DNA of 64,000 nt from positions 17,971 to 81,970 of the forward strand of contig JAOBSW010000246.1 in NCBI GenBank assembly GCA_026214975.1, in the 5' to 3' direction. Origin of the DNA: Gentiana macrophylla. Taxonomy: Eukaryota > Streptophyta > Magnoliopsida > Gentianales > Gentianaceae. Position numbers and translations under genes: made by a program. The notes beneath the pieces are model-generated. The model was given only the letters and a program-made list of their open reading frames with translations, was not told where the DNA came from and did no database searches. Numbering within the stretch: the stretch's first letter is position 1; each line of letters begins with the position of its first letter. Below, piece after piece: positions 47,201 through 57,593 of the stretch.

Positions 47201-50200
47201 CATAAACACGCACAGATTGTGCCCACTGGACATAATTAGGTCCATAGAGTTTCTTTGATGTGATTTGGAGAGATGGATTATCAACTCCATTTACACTAAG
47301 AGAGATAGCAGAAGGAGTGGGAGTAGGAATTCCAGAATCAGTCATATTGAATGCTGGAAAGAAGAGAGGAAAGAAAAATTTTTGGAAGTTGGATCGTTTT
47401 TTCTGAAAAAATCAGTGCTCCGATACCATATAGAAATTAAGTAGGAAGATGAACTTAAGAGAAAATATAACTCTTGTTGAGGGTGTTGAAGTTATTGGGT
47501 GACATTAAGACTTTTAGCACCAGATGGTTCAACACCTTCAGAATCCAACGACACACCACAGGTTGAAACTTATCTTCCTCTGCTAGCATCATTAGTTGAT
47601 CATGTTACAGCAACCTGAAGGGGGAACGGTTAAAGTTGAAGATATCTTTGTTCACATCTTTGGCTTCCTTGCTTATAAAGACAGCATTACAGTACCACCA
47701 AGAGTAATAATCAACTAAAAAAATTTCAAATTCTTGCTATGACTATCTATGGAAGAATTTCTGTTCAAAACTACCTTGAAGCAAGCAACTAATTGGTTTT
47801 ACATTAAATGCTTTTCTAGTTTGTCGTTTTTGGCTCCTTTCTTGCCATAAATGACAGACAACCATCACAACTTGAGTAAACCACCCCTTGCTGAGATTTG
47901 CTGGAAAACTGAACTTCTCATCTCGAGCAGATGCTCCTGGATTTCTGAATTTAAGTGAACTCAAAAAACAAGTGATGGTGGCATTCCACCAACCCCAGCT
48001 ATGTGGCCTATAATAAATGTTTGTTCTTTGCAAACAAGCCGTCCATAGAATTATAGTACACCTCGGAATAAGCTGTCCTCTCTGTCCATGAAAAGAAACA
48101 GACGCTGTTATGATATGACATTCCAAGGCTTTGCTCCAGGTATAAACTTCTGAGGTGCAAGAAGACCAAGTTATTTTTTGTGTTATATCCTCCCATTGCA
48201 GCAAAATTAGGTAATGATCTATAAACCATTGACTGCTGCACTCGCCTGGTGTCTAGCCCATTTCTTTACATTGTTCTCCTTTAATTGTTTCTCTACATTT
48301 TCGGGTCAGTGCCAACTCTCCTCGCTGCTGCATATCCACTTTTTGCTACAAGTGGCCAAGGGGATGCTAATTAAGAAACAGATATGTTCCTACCAAGCAC
48401 CACTTTAATTTGCCCAGAAGGGGAGACTCAAGTTAATATAGCCTTCACCACATCCCATAGTCCGCCTGTTATGGAAACACTTGCCAGAAGGATTTCTGAT
48501 ATAGGAAAACAGAATGCACCCATCTGACCCAGTGTAATTTTGGTTCTCTCCCGACTTATGCGTCTGTGGTCATTATTGGTTGGATTTTCTACAATAAAGA
48601 AACGTATTTCCTCAGATACAACCTATTAAGTGTTTCTAGAGATATGTAGGGCAATTAGTTCATAGACCAAAAAGTGTTGGGAGCATCTTCCTTGGTTTAT
48701 GTTTTATGGAACAATATTAAAATAACTAACAATTAATTTGGTGTTTGGTTTTCCATTGTGAGTCTAAAAGAGAGATGTTAACAAGTAACAAGTGCAGTTA
48801 TTGTAAACTTGTTTTCTAAAGTTTATAAAGTTTTTAATGAAAGGTGGTCTGTAAAAGCTGTCATCATGTGTCCAGAAGTCATGAATTCAAGCCATGGAAA
48901 CGATTTCTTATAGAGATATAAGATAATGTAGTATTCAATAGGCCTGAATCGCGGAGTCTTCCCGCTTAGCATGCTGCTTCTATGGACCAGGTTGCTTTTT
49001 TCTATAGCTGTAAATGCTGATGATAAGTTATTATATTATATGTTTTTAAAACACTTGTGAAGAGATTTAAAAATTAATTACTAAATAACAACATTTGCTT
49101 TTGTAATTTATGATGTTATTCAAATAGTCATGTAAGAATGCAGATTCAAAAAATGCATTATATTATCTGTAAGAAAAGACTTGGCCAGAATCCATCGCCA
49201 TGCAAATGCTTTTCTTTTTGGTTTTCCTGATTGCCTTCCCAACAGCCTCTAATCCCGGCTAAGTATTTGGTCATATTGAGGCAACATGACTCCAAAAGAG
49301 TCGGCTTGTGCTGTTTTGATTAGTACTTTGGTATGCCAGCCGTCCTTCATGGATATTTTGAAGACTGGAGATGAACATGTTATGCCATTTTGCGGTGTAT
49401 ATATTTAAGTATGTTCCGGCCTTAATAGAGGATTATTTTCTCTTCTATTTGGATGGTCAATATATTTTATTGTTTAGGGGGAATTACTGTCTAGTATCCA
49501 GAAAGTATGTTCCGGACTTCTAGAGGATTATTTTCTCCTCTATTTGGATGTTGTCTAGTATCCAGAATTCAAAACGTTGATAACATATGGAACAATGTGA
49601 AATGTTTAGCTTGAAAAAAGGAGGGGAGGGGGGTGGAGGCAGGGAGAATATGCAAGCAGTGCATACTGATATCGTACAACAAGAACTTGAAAACACCAAC
49701 ATGTATCTCTGAATTAATGAAGCTTTCTTGAAACTGCAGAATCAACGTTTTCGTCTGTACAAGCGCGATGCAGCTGCCACCTATGATCATGCTGCTAAGA
49801 GGGAAACAGATGCACTTCACACCTTATGCTTTAACCAGGTTAGTCTATGGTTATCATATTTATCAACGAACCTAGTGGATGCATCATGTCCGTCGATTTC
49901 TACTTGCTTTCACCCATACACATTCCTACTATGTTAAAGAAGGTAGGAATGTAAGGACATGATGCATCAACTTTTCCTACAAGTACAACAGTTTTACCAC
50001 AAAAAAAAAAAAAAATTCAAGTTAAAATTTGTTCTTCATGCTTTCATTTCAATTTGTTAGGTGGAGGGCGTCATGGAGCTGTGGAAAAATGATGCAGATT
50101 TCCGCAAAGAATACATTATGTCCAACATGAGAAGTACTCTTAAGAGACTGGGAACATTCGATGGTCGGTCCCTTGGCCCTGATGAGAAACCCCAGTTTTT

Positions 50201-51203
50201 TAGCAACCCTGTGCTTGGAGGAGTTGACAGACCTGGAAATCCGTCTTACTTAACTGCCAACAGAAATTCTGAAGCAGGAGGAAGGCCAAGAGAAACATAT
50301 TCCTGAGGTTGTTGCCTTATCAGACGGGGATTCTAATAAGGTGAAAGAAGAAGAAGAAGCATCGAAGAGTTTGAAAGCTAACAACACAACGAATCAAGGG
50401 AAGTTTCATTTGGGAAATGGCCTTGAAGAAGCTGCTGTTTCAGGCTCTGGCATCATCATCACTAATGACGTTAGAGAGGAAGAGCGCGGCGCCAACCAAA
50501 GAGGAGCTGGAGCTGGCAAGAAAGGCTGAAGAGCTTAGGAAAGAGGAGTTGAAAGAGCAACGCCGGCAGGAAGAGAAAGCTAAGGCCTTGGAGGCATTAG
50601 AGAGGAAAAGAGGATTGCAGAGAAAGCTCAATCGCGTGCTGAATTACTTGAGCCCAGAAGGAAGCAGAACAGAGAGAGAAGGTAAACTTTCTCTATTTCC
50701 TTGCTACTTATAACACACAAAATACATAATAGATTCTGATGCATTTCAATCTGAATAAAGATTCTGCAAAATTGAAAATAATGCAACGAACGTGATGACC
50801 ATTTGGTGCATGTAATTGATTTTCTTCAGAGAGAGAAAAGAGGCTGAGAAAGAAGGAAAGAAAGAAGGCCACTGGAGCAGAAGCTCCACCTGATGCTTCT
50901 GATAACTTGGGAGATGCCATGGCCAAATCCGAACGTGCGATTGAATCCACCAAAGAACCAGAGATTAAGGAGGCATCTGCATCTGCTACAGTTGGCAAAA
51001 AGCTCAGAAACCAGTGCAGCCCACTTAAGCAGAGCAAGACCAAATCAATTCCTCCCCCGCTTCGTAACAAAGGTAGGAAGAAACTGCAGCAGTGGATCTG
51101 GGGGATAATAACATGCGTGGTGGTAGTTTTCGTATTCTTTGTGATAAATGTTGGCTTCTTTTCCAATCTTTCTGTTAATCTTAAGCGGCCAACCGTCGTT
51201 TGA
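41219..51203 (+). CDS. Proton pump-interactor 1-like protein, long form (disrupted)
   Basis: Homologue of proton pump interactor 1, which binds the C-terminal regulatory region of plasma-membrane H+-ATPase. Exons: 41219-41230, 41490-45296, 45383-45541, 45756-45935, 46139-46333, 49740-49838, 50061-50681, 50834-51203 (acceptor 50830 possible). The core is clear: KAAMDEARASKRAVKSKRAE, LEHMIEHETLSLLEEKQFIR, IKQLKQLREQLSSSIGSKDE, NMRSTLKRLGTFDGRSLGPD, then a Lys/Glu-rich coiled coil and a C-terminal membrane helix (WGIITCVVVVFVFFVINVGF). The large second exon encodes about 1270 acidic, repetitive residues, making a protein of about 1800. Frame breaks occur near 41667, 41822, 42690, 43682, 43747, 44087, 44303, 44570, 50275, 50490 and 50605. 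Between them the frame stays open with no in-frame nonsense codon. Either it is a young pseudogene or the assembly has indel errors. The 12-nt first exon is the least certain part. Confidence 0.8.
43090..43380 (+). repeat. 33-bp tandem repeat in the PPI1-like exon 2
   Basis: A 33-bp unit encoding the 11-residue block ITVTDQAAQIP is repeated three times at 43110-43200. It recurs at 43265-43330 after a second copy of the segment ITQDKILETESFVPD. Shorter AAQIEDSAD and AQVEDSAG versions follow. Larger units of roughly 90-150 residues containing QSIENASDIDVFQGH, EASSCKE, RPENED and VENGHYIT recur three times through 42860-44560. The array is in frame and acidic. Confidence 0.85.
46851..47509 (-). 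mobile_element. Copia gag fragment between 80-bp direct repeats
   Basis: Within an intron of the PPI1-like gene, 79-80 bp direct repeats (46851-46929 and 47430-47509, two differences) flank a Copia 5' region on the minus strand. A primer-binding-site-like TGGTATCGGAGCACTGA lies at 47412-47428. Gag begins at ATG 47345 and runs to 46962 (LYGPNYVQWAQSVRVYVTGR, GYLTGTIKPPANKESPEYAV, WETENAIVVSWLINSMIDDI), the start of the Copia gag domain. The repeats behave as LTR ends. Everything after the first 128 gag residues is deleted, so this is a deletion derivative. Confidence 0.75.
47743..48241 (-). pseudogene. LINE ORF2 C-terminal remnant
   Basis: Minus-strand fragments in shifting frames resemble the zinc-binding end of plant LINE reverse transcriptases (zf-RVT). 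HHHLFFEF matches the HLFFEC landmark and DGLFAKNKHL the preceding region. Further on, WFTQVVMVVCHLWQERSQKR matches the VYHIWQERN landmark close to the ORF2 end. Frame changes and stops show it is dead. It lies in the 3.4-kb intron. The match is by motif only and could be wrong. Confidence 0.5.
49409..49569. repeat. Local ~90-bp duplication in an intron
   Basis: The segment AGTATGTTCCGG...TAGAGGATTATTTTCT...CTATTTGGATG is present at 49409-49458 and again at 49504-49553. Each copy is followed by GTCTAGTATCCAGAA. It represents a diverged tandem duplication shortly upstream of exon 6 of the PPI1-like gene. Confidence 0.6.
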
Positions 51204-51650
51204 ATCATTACCAAATACAACAACATAGGGGGGATAGGGGATAGTTTTTTTTTTCTTTACAGAGGTTCATTCATAGTCCCATTCTTTAGATTTTTCCTTT
51301 TCCTCCCAATTTCATTTGGTTTGGGAATCTAAACTTTTTTTTTTTTTTTTTTCTATTTATAATGCTAAACATTACATGGATAGGACAGAGGTGTTATTTA
51401 TGAAGTAGACAAATTGGACTAATTTTATTATTGGGATTGCGTACAATATATTTTCATTTGTTGCATTGATGATGTCGTCGTGATTTCTTGATGTCCTTGT
51501 AGTTTGTACTCCCTGCTCCTGTCTGGAAGAATTAATCGGTTTAGGATTGATTCAACGATTGTACCAAAAGATACTTTGATCTGGAGAAAATGGAATAAAA
51601 TCGTTGCTATTTTGGTTTGTGGTTGAAAAATCATCGATCCTAGTGGTACA
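51204..51650 (+). other. 3' flank of the PPI1-like gene
   Basis: Downstream of the TGA at 51201-51203 the sequence is T-rich, as expected for a plant 3' UTR, with T runs at 51247-51256 and about 51335-51352. No canonical AATAAA was found close to the stop; AATAAA occurs near 51594. No other gene was seen. Confidence 0.4.
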
Positions 51651-51659
51651 CGATTGGAC

Positions 51660-51890
51660 TACCTGATACAGAACAAATGGTGGGGTGTGCAGAGGTGGGT
51701 AGTAGCGAATGTTGTGGGGTGTGCGATAGGAGTGGTGGTGGTCGTGTGCAAATGGTGGGTGGTGTCGGCGGTGTTATGGTGTGCGGTGGTGAATGGTGAT
51801 GGGGTGGGTGGTGACTGAGGATAAGGCAGGTGGTTGTGAGGTGGGTGGAAGCGGTAAGTGGTAGTTGGGTGTGTTGTAACGGAAAGTGAT
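51660..51890. repeat. GGTGG/GTGTG-rich minisatellite
   Basis: Irregular tandem GGTGG, GTGTGC and GGTGGGTGG units over about 230 bp on the plus strand. A shorter G-rich stretch of the same style lies at 52075-52175. It is similar in character to 23186-23390. The proline/threonine-rich frames on the minus strand are translated repeat. Confidence 0.8.
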
Positions 51891-52180
51891 ACACTCACCG
51901 AAGAAAATTACCGATTTTCCACTACCGAAAATCATCCATCATCGTTCAGATTTATTTTATTTTGTTTTTTTAAATTATTGTTTGACACAAAGCAAAATGG
52001 ATGGCCAGATCACTTTTTCGGTAGTTTTTTGGGTGAACGTTTCCCGGGAACATATCTTTTCCGGTGTTGTAACAAGGATGGTGGTGAGTTGTGGCAGGGT
52101 GGTGACGAGTAGGTGGTGGATTATGGTGGATGGGCGGGCGGGCGGGTGGTGGTAGCAATGGCGGATGGGCGGTTACTAGA

Positions 52181-52199
52181 TTTGTATTCAAACCTTCAT

Positions 52200-52238
<39 letters not shown>

Positions 52239-52330
52239 CTGAAGTATGATATTCATGTCTGATTTTCCAGCATGTCAGAAGGGTACATTTGTATTCAAAC
52301 CCACTTTTCTGTAGTCTGATATTCATGCCT
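52181..52330. repeat. Duplicated segment containing a T38 tract
   Basis: TTTGTATTCAAACC occurs at 52181-52194 and 52288-52301. Each copy is followed by TTCTG(A/T)AGT(A/C)TGATATTCATG. In the first copy the two words are separated by a run of about 38 T (52203-52239). It reads as a tandem duplication of roughly 100 bp with a poly-T expansion, although a retroposed A-tail on the minus strand would look similar. Confidence 0.55.
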
Positions 52331-52339
52331 CTGTAGAAA

Positions 52340-52931
52340 TTATCTACGGAAAACATTTCATTTCAACCCATAAAAATCTCTACGGATAGTAGAAATATCA
52401 ACGGTAGATAATTCTAAAGGTAAATGCCGTACATAGAAGACGACTTCACATGCCATCTCTATAAAAATATATTACGCAGATAAAATTGTATTATGTGATG
52501 TCCGTGGTATATATAACAGCCATTGTTTTCTAACATCTCATACATGATAAAAGTGTATATATGATGTGAAAAAGAGTAAAAACAAAAGACTATGATATGT
52601 ATAATCTTCCTACAACCATTGCATCATAAAATCTATCATTTTTCACAGGTCTTTTTCTTTAACATATTTCTAAGGGTGTCCTTTGTTGATATAGTCCCGC
52701 TTCTAACCAAGCCGAAGAGGGGGTTTGAAAATAGCTTTCAACCAACAATAGATGCGTCTTGATTAATACATCATAATGTATGGATAATATGATTTTAAAT
52801 TATCTATGAGCCGAAGTTTATCTGTAGATATATCTACTCGAAATTTTGTACCTAGGGATAGAGATTACGGTGTATATAAGTATGCTTTTCAATCTAGGGG
52901 GGCCATATTGGCTTGTCAATATTTCTACGGG
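52340..52931. other. AT-rich intergenic sequence
   Basis: No coding region was seen. The words TAGAAATTATCTACGG (52329-52344) and TTTCTACGGGTAGAATT (52922-52938) are loosely complementary and could be remnants of a transposon into which the next element inserted. Confidence 0.35.
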
Positions 52932-53519
52932 TAGAATTAAATTAGGTTTAGTTTCAAGCACCACTTGAAAATACTATTTCAAGACCCTTTAATTTATTAT
53001 TTTTCATTTACTTTTCTACACCACCTAATCACTTAAAAGCACCACCTAAAAATAATCCATTTGATAACTTCTAAAACTATACACTTTAATCCCTCATATT
53101 TTAAAAATAAACACTTTAGTCCCTCACTTTTTAACTTCTACCCCTTCTTCTACAACCCTTCTTCATTACTTCTTCCACCCCTAACAATATCGCCGGATTT
53201 GTGGCCGGAATTTTCACCGGAAATTCACCAAAAACAACATCACTTTTAACTTCTACCCCTTCTTCTACAACCCTTCTTCATTACTTGTTTTGTTTGTATT
53301 CGGTTGCAATTTGGTAGAAATCAAAGGTTATAATGGTGTGTGTAATTTATTTCGATTTATATGGAGTAACATCGAAGATTTGCATTTTGGTTTGTTTCAT
53401 TGTAATATGTTTCGTTTTTGATTGAAATCTGGAAGAGATAGGGTTGAAATCGGAGGATTTTTTGGTATTTTTTGATGAACCAGCCGTTTCCCGATCGGAT
53501 GAATGGGGAAGACGACCGG

Positions 53520-53780
53520 GTGTTTTAAACGTCGCTTACAGTGACGTTTCGGTGCATATACAACGTCAGATGAGATGACGTTTTGATCATAAAATAGTAC
53601 TAGGTTAACCTAGTTGTTCGTCGGTGTGACTGTCATAAAACATAGTCTTTAGACGTCGGTGTTGCTGACGTTCCAAGAAACGTCGATAAGGGGGGCGTTT
53701 TCATCAAATAGAAACGAATGAATCTGACGTTATTGTCCAAAACGTGACCAAGTTTGACGTTTGTTTCTAATAACAACGTT
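53520..53780. repeat. Array of TGACGT inverted pairs (copy A)
   Basis: Several short imperfect hairpins AACGTC(N6-9)TGACGTT follow each other at about 53529, 53564, 53651, 53679 and 53731. The TGACGT half-site is the core bound by plant TGA-type bZIP factors; binding here is inference only. Confidence 0.6.
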
Positions 53781-53999
53781 AGTTTTTTCGGCATGTTGGA
53801 AACGAAAAATATTCAGTTCTGGTGTCCAAAACGTCACGGGATCTGATGTTTCTAGTGTATCCGAACGCGATCCCTGGATGATGTTTGGTGGGTTGCCGGC
53901 CGAAAATCCAGTGAGCGGTCGGAAAACTCTAAAAACTTTCTTCTTTCCATAATTAATAATGTTTCAACCCATTGAGCATGTGTTTTGAGTTGTTATCTT

Positions 54000-54255
54000 T
54001 ATGAAAATCCAAGACGAAGAAGAAGATGAAGAAGAATTTTGATAAAGATGAATTTTGATGAAGAAGAAAAAGGTTGAAGAAGATGAAGAACAGGATGAAG
54101 ATGAAGAAGAAGATGAAGATGATTTTTTGATGATGAAGATGAAGATGGTTTTTTGATGATGAAGATGAAGATGAATTTGAGTTTTTTAATGATGAATATG
54201 AAGATGAAGATGAAGATGAATTTGTGGATCTTGATGATGATTTGGGTGAAAAATA
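54000..54255. repeat. (GATGAA)n-type tract
   Basis: A degenerate GAAGAAGATGAAGATGATTTT repeat covers about 250 bp near the right end of Mutator-like copy A. A corresponding tract is at 56215-56410 in copy B. Translations are runs of Asp/Glu/Phe or Met/Lys and carry no gene signal. Confidence 0.75.
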
Positions 54256-54465
54256 AGTTGGGGATTATAATGTTTCATTTTAATTATCAAATGACTAAAT
54301 TGTATTTTATAAGATTTGTGGTATGGGAAGTAATTTTTTTGGTGGTTTGGGAGTAAAAAAATAATAAAAATATTCCATGTGGTGCCAAGAGTGATTTATA
54401 GGGTGCCAAAAGTGATTGTGGCGCCGTGAGTAAAATCCGGTGCCAATAGAAGCCGCCTAGAATTA

Positions 54466-55144
54466 TTTCACGTTTATAATTTTTAGATTTTTGACTAAAA
54501 GGACATATTCTTAACTGAATGTGAAATGCAGGACATTGTGATTTAATAAGGACGAAAGACCTTATTTTATCCTAAATTACTATTTTCTTGATACATTCAC
54601 CAGTTGTCATAAATAATAATAATAAGCAGCTGCCTACCATAAAAATAGGAGATTTTATTTAATTAATTATGACCATTTATTGTAACGGCAAATCAATATT
54701 CCATGATTTAGGCATCCATTATTACTACATAATTTTGATTTTAATGTAAATAAAAATACTCATTTTATCTACATTTTTCATGTAAAATTACTCTATCTAT
54801 GTTACTCGATCCGTATAATGTTACTATATTTTTTCCTATAGCTAAAGGTTTGTCTATAAAAAATTCTTTCGAGATGCTAGAAAGTCAATGTTTTATCCAA
54901 ACCGAGCTTCAAAATTTGGATATGGATTACTCAAATGCTCGGTCGTTTGGATATATTTCTGATAATGATGCAAAGGTGAAATTGACTCCCTTTCAACAGA
55001 TAGCTAGAACTCAAAAGGAAAAAAAACATTATCTTTAGTTTTTCTTTTGTTTTTACCAAAAGTTTGAAACTCACCTTTTGAGTTTCAATTTTGTTCTCTA
55101 GAATAAACTTTTTCTTAAAAAATCTCTAATATGATATGCTATTA
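54466..55144. other. Gap between elements; small unidentified frame
   Basis: AT-rich sequence holding an 80-codon plus-strand frame (54799-55038) whose middle (SFEMLESQCFIQTELQNLDM and onward) has protein-like composition. No family is recognised and there are no neighbouring exons. It may be a coding relic. Confidence 0.3.
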
Positions 55145-55169
55145 GGATATTATATTGTGAATATATTGA

Positions 55170-56720
55170 GGCTGCTTTTACTCAGTGAAATAAATAACTA
55201 TCTAAGACCTTTAATTTATTATTTTTCTTTCACTTTTCCACACCACCTAAGCTCAAGCCGACCACCTAAAATAATAAACTTTTAAAAATCAGACGCTTTT
55301 AGTCTTCATATTGTAAAAATTAAACAATTTAGTTCCTAATGTTTAACTTTTACCCCTCCACTTTTAAAAATCATTTAACTTTACCTACATCTTCTAACTC
55401 GCGGAGTTCTCGTCGGAAAAGACGCCGGAGAAGATAAAATTGAGCCGGAAAGCCGCAAGTGAAGCTAAGAACAACACCATTTTGAACCAAATCATTTAAG
55501 TATCTTGTTTTGTTGCATTTCGAAGATTTTCATTCCGATTTTTAATGGAGTAATTTGTTCCATTGAAATGTGTATTTGTTGTTGGTTGAAAATCGGGTTG
55601 AAATCGGAGGTTTTAAGGTGTTTTTCGCTCAACCGGCTGTTTTCCGATCGGAGGTTTGGGGAAGATGAACGGGTGCTTAAAACGTCAGTGACAGTGACGT
55701 TTTAATGCGGATAAAACATCATCACGGCTGACGTTTAATTCATACAAGCCCACTAGGGTAACATGTTCCTTCGTCGGTGAGGGTGACGTTTATCTCGTAC
55801 TCAGAACGTCGGAGTGGGGGACGTTCTAAGTTAACGTCAACTTTGGTGACGTCTTAGACTATTACGAACGTTATAGACATAAAATCATTAAGTTCTGGAG
55901 TAAAAAACGTAGGGAGTAGTGACGTTTATTTTTGGTTCTAACGTCAGAGTTGGTGGCGTTATAGCAACAACAAAATATTCATTTTTGGACTACAAGACAT
56001 CACCAAGTCTGATGTTTATTATACATACGAACGTCAGTTGTACTGACGCTAGGTTGGATGCCGGACGGAAAATCCAATGGCCGATCGGAAAACTCTACAA
56101 AAAACTTCATTTCCCTCTTGTTAATGGTGTTTCAAGCCATGGAATATGAATTTTGATTCCATTTTGCTTCCATATTGTTTGAAAATGATATTTGGGTGAA
56201 AAAGGTTGGAGTATATGAAATGAATTTTGATGAAGAAGAATGTTGAAAAAGATGAAGATGAATTTTGATGATGAAAAAGGTTGAAGAAGATGAATATGAA
56301 TTTTGATGAAGAAGAATGTTGAAGAAGATGAAGATGAATTTTGATGATGAAAAAAACTTGTAGAGGAGGATGAAGATGAAGATGAAGATGAAGATGGAGA
56401 TGGAGATGAATGTTGTTTATGGTGGACTGGTGGTGCCAATAAAGAAATAAATATAGATGATAATTTGGATGAAATTAAGTTTGTGGTTTGTTATTGATAT
56501 AAGTTAATAATTTTGGATTATAATGTTTAATTTAAATAATCAAAGGACTAAATTGTATTTTTTAAAATTTGTGGTATAAGGAGTAGTTTTTTTGGTTCTT
56601 TTGGTTGTGTTTGAAGTAAAAAAAATAATACAAATAATATGGTGGTGCCAAAAGCAATTTATAGGGTGTCGGAAGTATTCGTGGTGCCACAAGCGATTTC
56701 GTGGTGCCGATAGAAGCCAC
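55170..56720 (+). mobile_element. Non-autonomous Mutator-like element, copy B
   Basis: A 1551-bp insertion in the Copia 5' LTR with a perfect 9-bp target duplication ATATATTGA (55161-55169 and 56721-56729). The empty site is confirmed by the 3' LTR at 63952-63960, which has a single ATATATTGA. Nine bases is the usual Mutator-like duplication. The ends (GGCTGCTTTTACTC and complement GTGGCTTCTATCGG) form only a weak inverted repeat. Interior: CACCACCTAA words, about ten ACGTC/GACGT hairpins (55680-56050), a (GATGAA)n tract and GGTGCC repeats, as in copy A. No transposase. Confidence 0.75.
55678..56055. repeat. Array of TGACGT inverted pairs (copy B)
   Basis: About ten short hairpin-like units of the form AACGTC(N6-9)TGACGTT are spaced 30-50 bp apart, for example AACGTCAGTGACAGTGACGT at 55680, AACGTCGGAGTGGGGGACGT near 55805 and AACGTCAGTTGTACTGACG at 56030. 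Some units have lost one arm. The arms are conserved while the spacers differ. Confidence 0.7.
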
Positions 56721-56985
56721 ATATATTGATTGATTTTGTATTATTGTGAATTGTGTAATTATCTCTAGTAGGTTCTAGAATACTCCAAGAGGTGTATATA
56801 TACACTGTATTGTAATCCCATATTCATCGATGGAAAACACTTTCCATTATTTACTTGTCATGATATCAGAGCTCTGAGACTCTAATTTCCCTTCCTCCAT
56901 CGTAAATTCCAAGCCCTCGTCCCCTCTTTTATTTTTATTTTTCCGCATAAAAAAAGTTTCCTCCACCAACTATCCTCACCGATTT

Positions 56986-57593
56986 CCATGGCAGAATCCA
57001 CATTGTCCACCACCTCCGGCGTCCAAACCTAACTCCACCTCTATGCAGCTTTTTGCCCTCAATTCCATCATGCAAACGTCCATCAAACTCACCAGCACTA
57101 TCTACTCTGCATGGAATCTCCAATTGAGCACCCTTATTTCGGGTTATGATCTCTTAAGGTTTGCCGACGCGGAAAACTGTGTCCACCACCGACTATCACC
57201 ATTGGTGAAACAACCAACCATAATCCGGCTCATGCATTATGGACTCATTAGGATCACCTGATCGTGAATTGCAACATTGGATCATTTTTGGCAGACATTG
57301 TTCCATTTATTGCCCACACATCCACATCGAAGCAGGCTTGGACGGTGCTGGCTGACATTTATGCCAAGCTTAGTAAGAGCCGAATTAAGCAGTTGAAGCA
57401 TCATTTATGGACAAAGCTTCCTCTCTCGGTTTCCTACTATATTTCTACGATTAAGTCGAAAGTTGATGTAATTGCCTCTCTTGGCTCACCCGTTGATCCT
57501 CAAGACCTTATTGATATTATTCTAGATAATATTGAGGCATAATACATGGATATTGCTCGTGTTGTGCAGCCAGGGACACTCTGATCTCTCTCA
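56986..57593 (+). pseudogene. Copia gag, first part
   Basis: The segment starts at ATGGCAGAATCC (56986). Frames change and stops occur, but from 57264 a 92-codon stretch is intact: LADIVPFIAHTSTSKQAWTV, LADIYAKLSKSRIKQLKHHL, and ISTIKSKVDVIASLGSPVDP with LIDIILDNIEA. These match the helical gag domain of Copia elements (UBN2-type: W..L...Y......I..L...L). The frame is cut at 57593 by the CACTA element and resumes at 60584. Confidence 0.8.

Larger units (their letters stand above)
52940..54457 (+). mobile_element. Non-autonomous Mutator-like element, copy A
   Basis: A 1518-bp block flanked by an 8-bp direct repeat TAGAATTA (52932-52939 and 54458-54465). It shares its organisation with the element at 55170-56720: a CACCACCTAA-rich left part, a leader with CGGCCGGAATTTT-like words, an array of ACGTC/GACGT inverted pairs (53529-53770), a (GATGAA)n tract and a right end with GGTGCCAA repeats and TAGAAGCC. 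A 44-bp block starting TTTTTAACTTCTACCCC occurs twice (53128 and 53239). There is no transposase frame. Terminal inverted repeats are weak. Confidence 0.6.

Noticed and set aside
47515..47624. Plus-strand open stretch reading APDGSTPSESNDTPQVETYL and onward to a stop, as an exon of the PPI1-like gene
   Set aside because: It lies in the transposon-filled intron, matches nothing in the PPI1 family, and would break the conserved junction between exons 5 and 6.
51640..51898. Minus-strand Pro/Thr/His-rich frames as a cell-wall protein
   Set aside because: They are translations of the GGTGG minisatellite, open in several frames at once.
52181..52301. A short retroposed sequence with a 38-base A tail and a 14-bp target duplication
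   Set aside because: The words after each copy of TTTGTATTCAAACC also match each other (TTCTG.AGT.TGATATTCATG), which fits a tandem duplication with a poly-T expansion better.
53061..54356. Frames inside the Mutator-like copy A as a captured or transposase gene
   Set aside because: They are short and low-complexity (GATGAA tract, T-rich stretches), with no transposase motif or splice structure.
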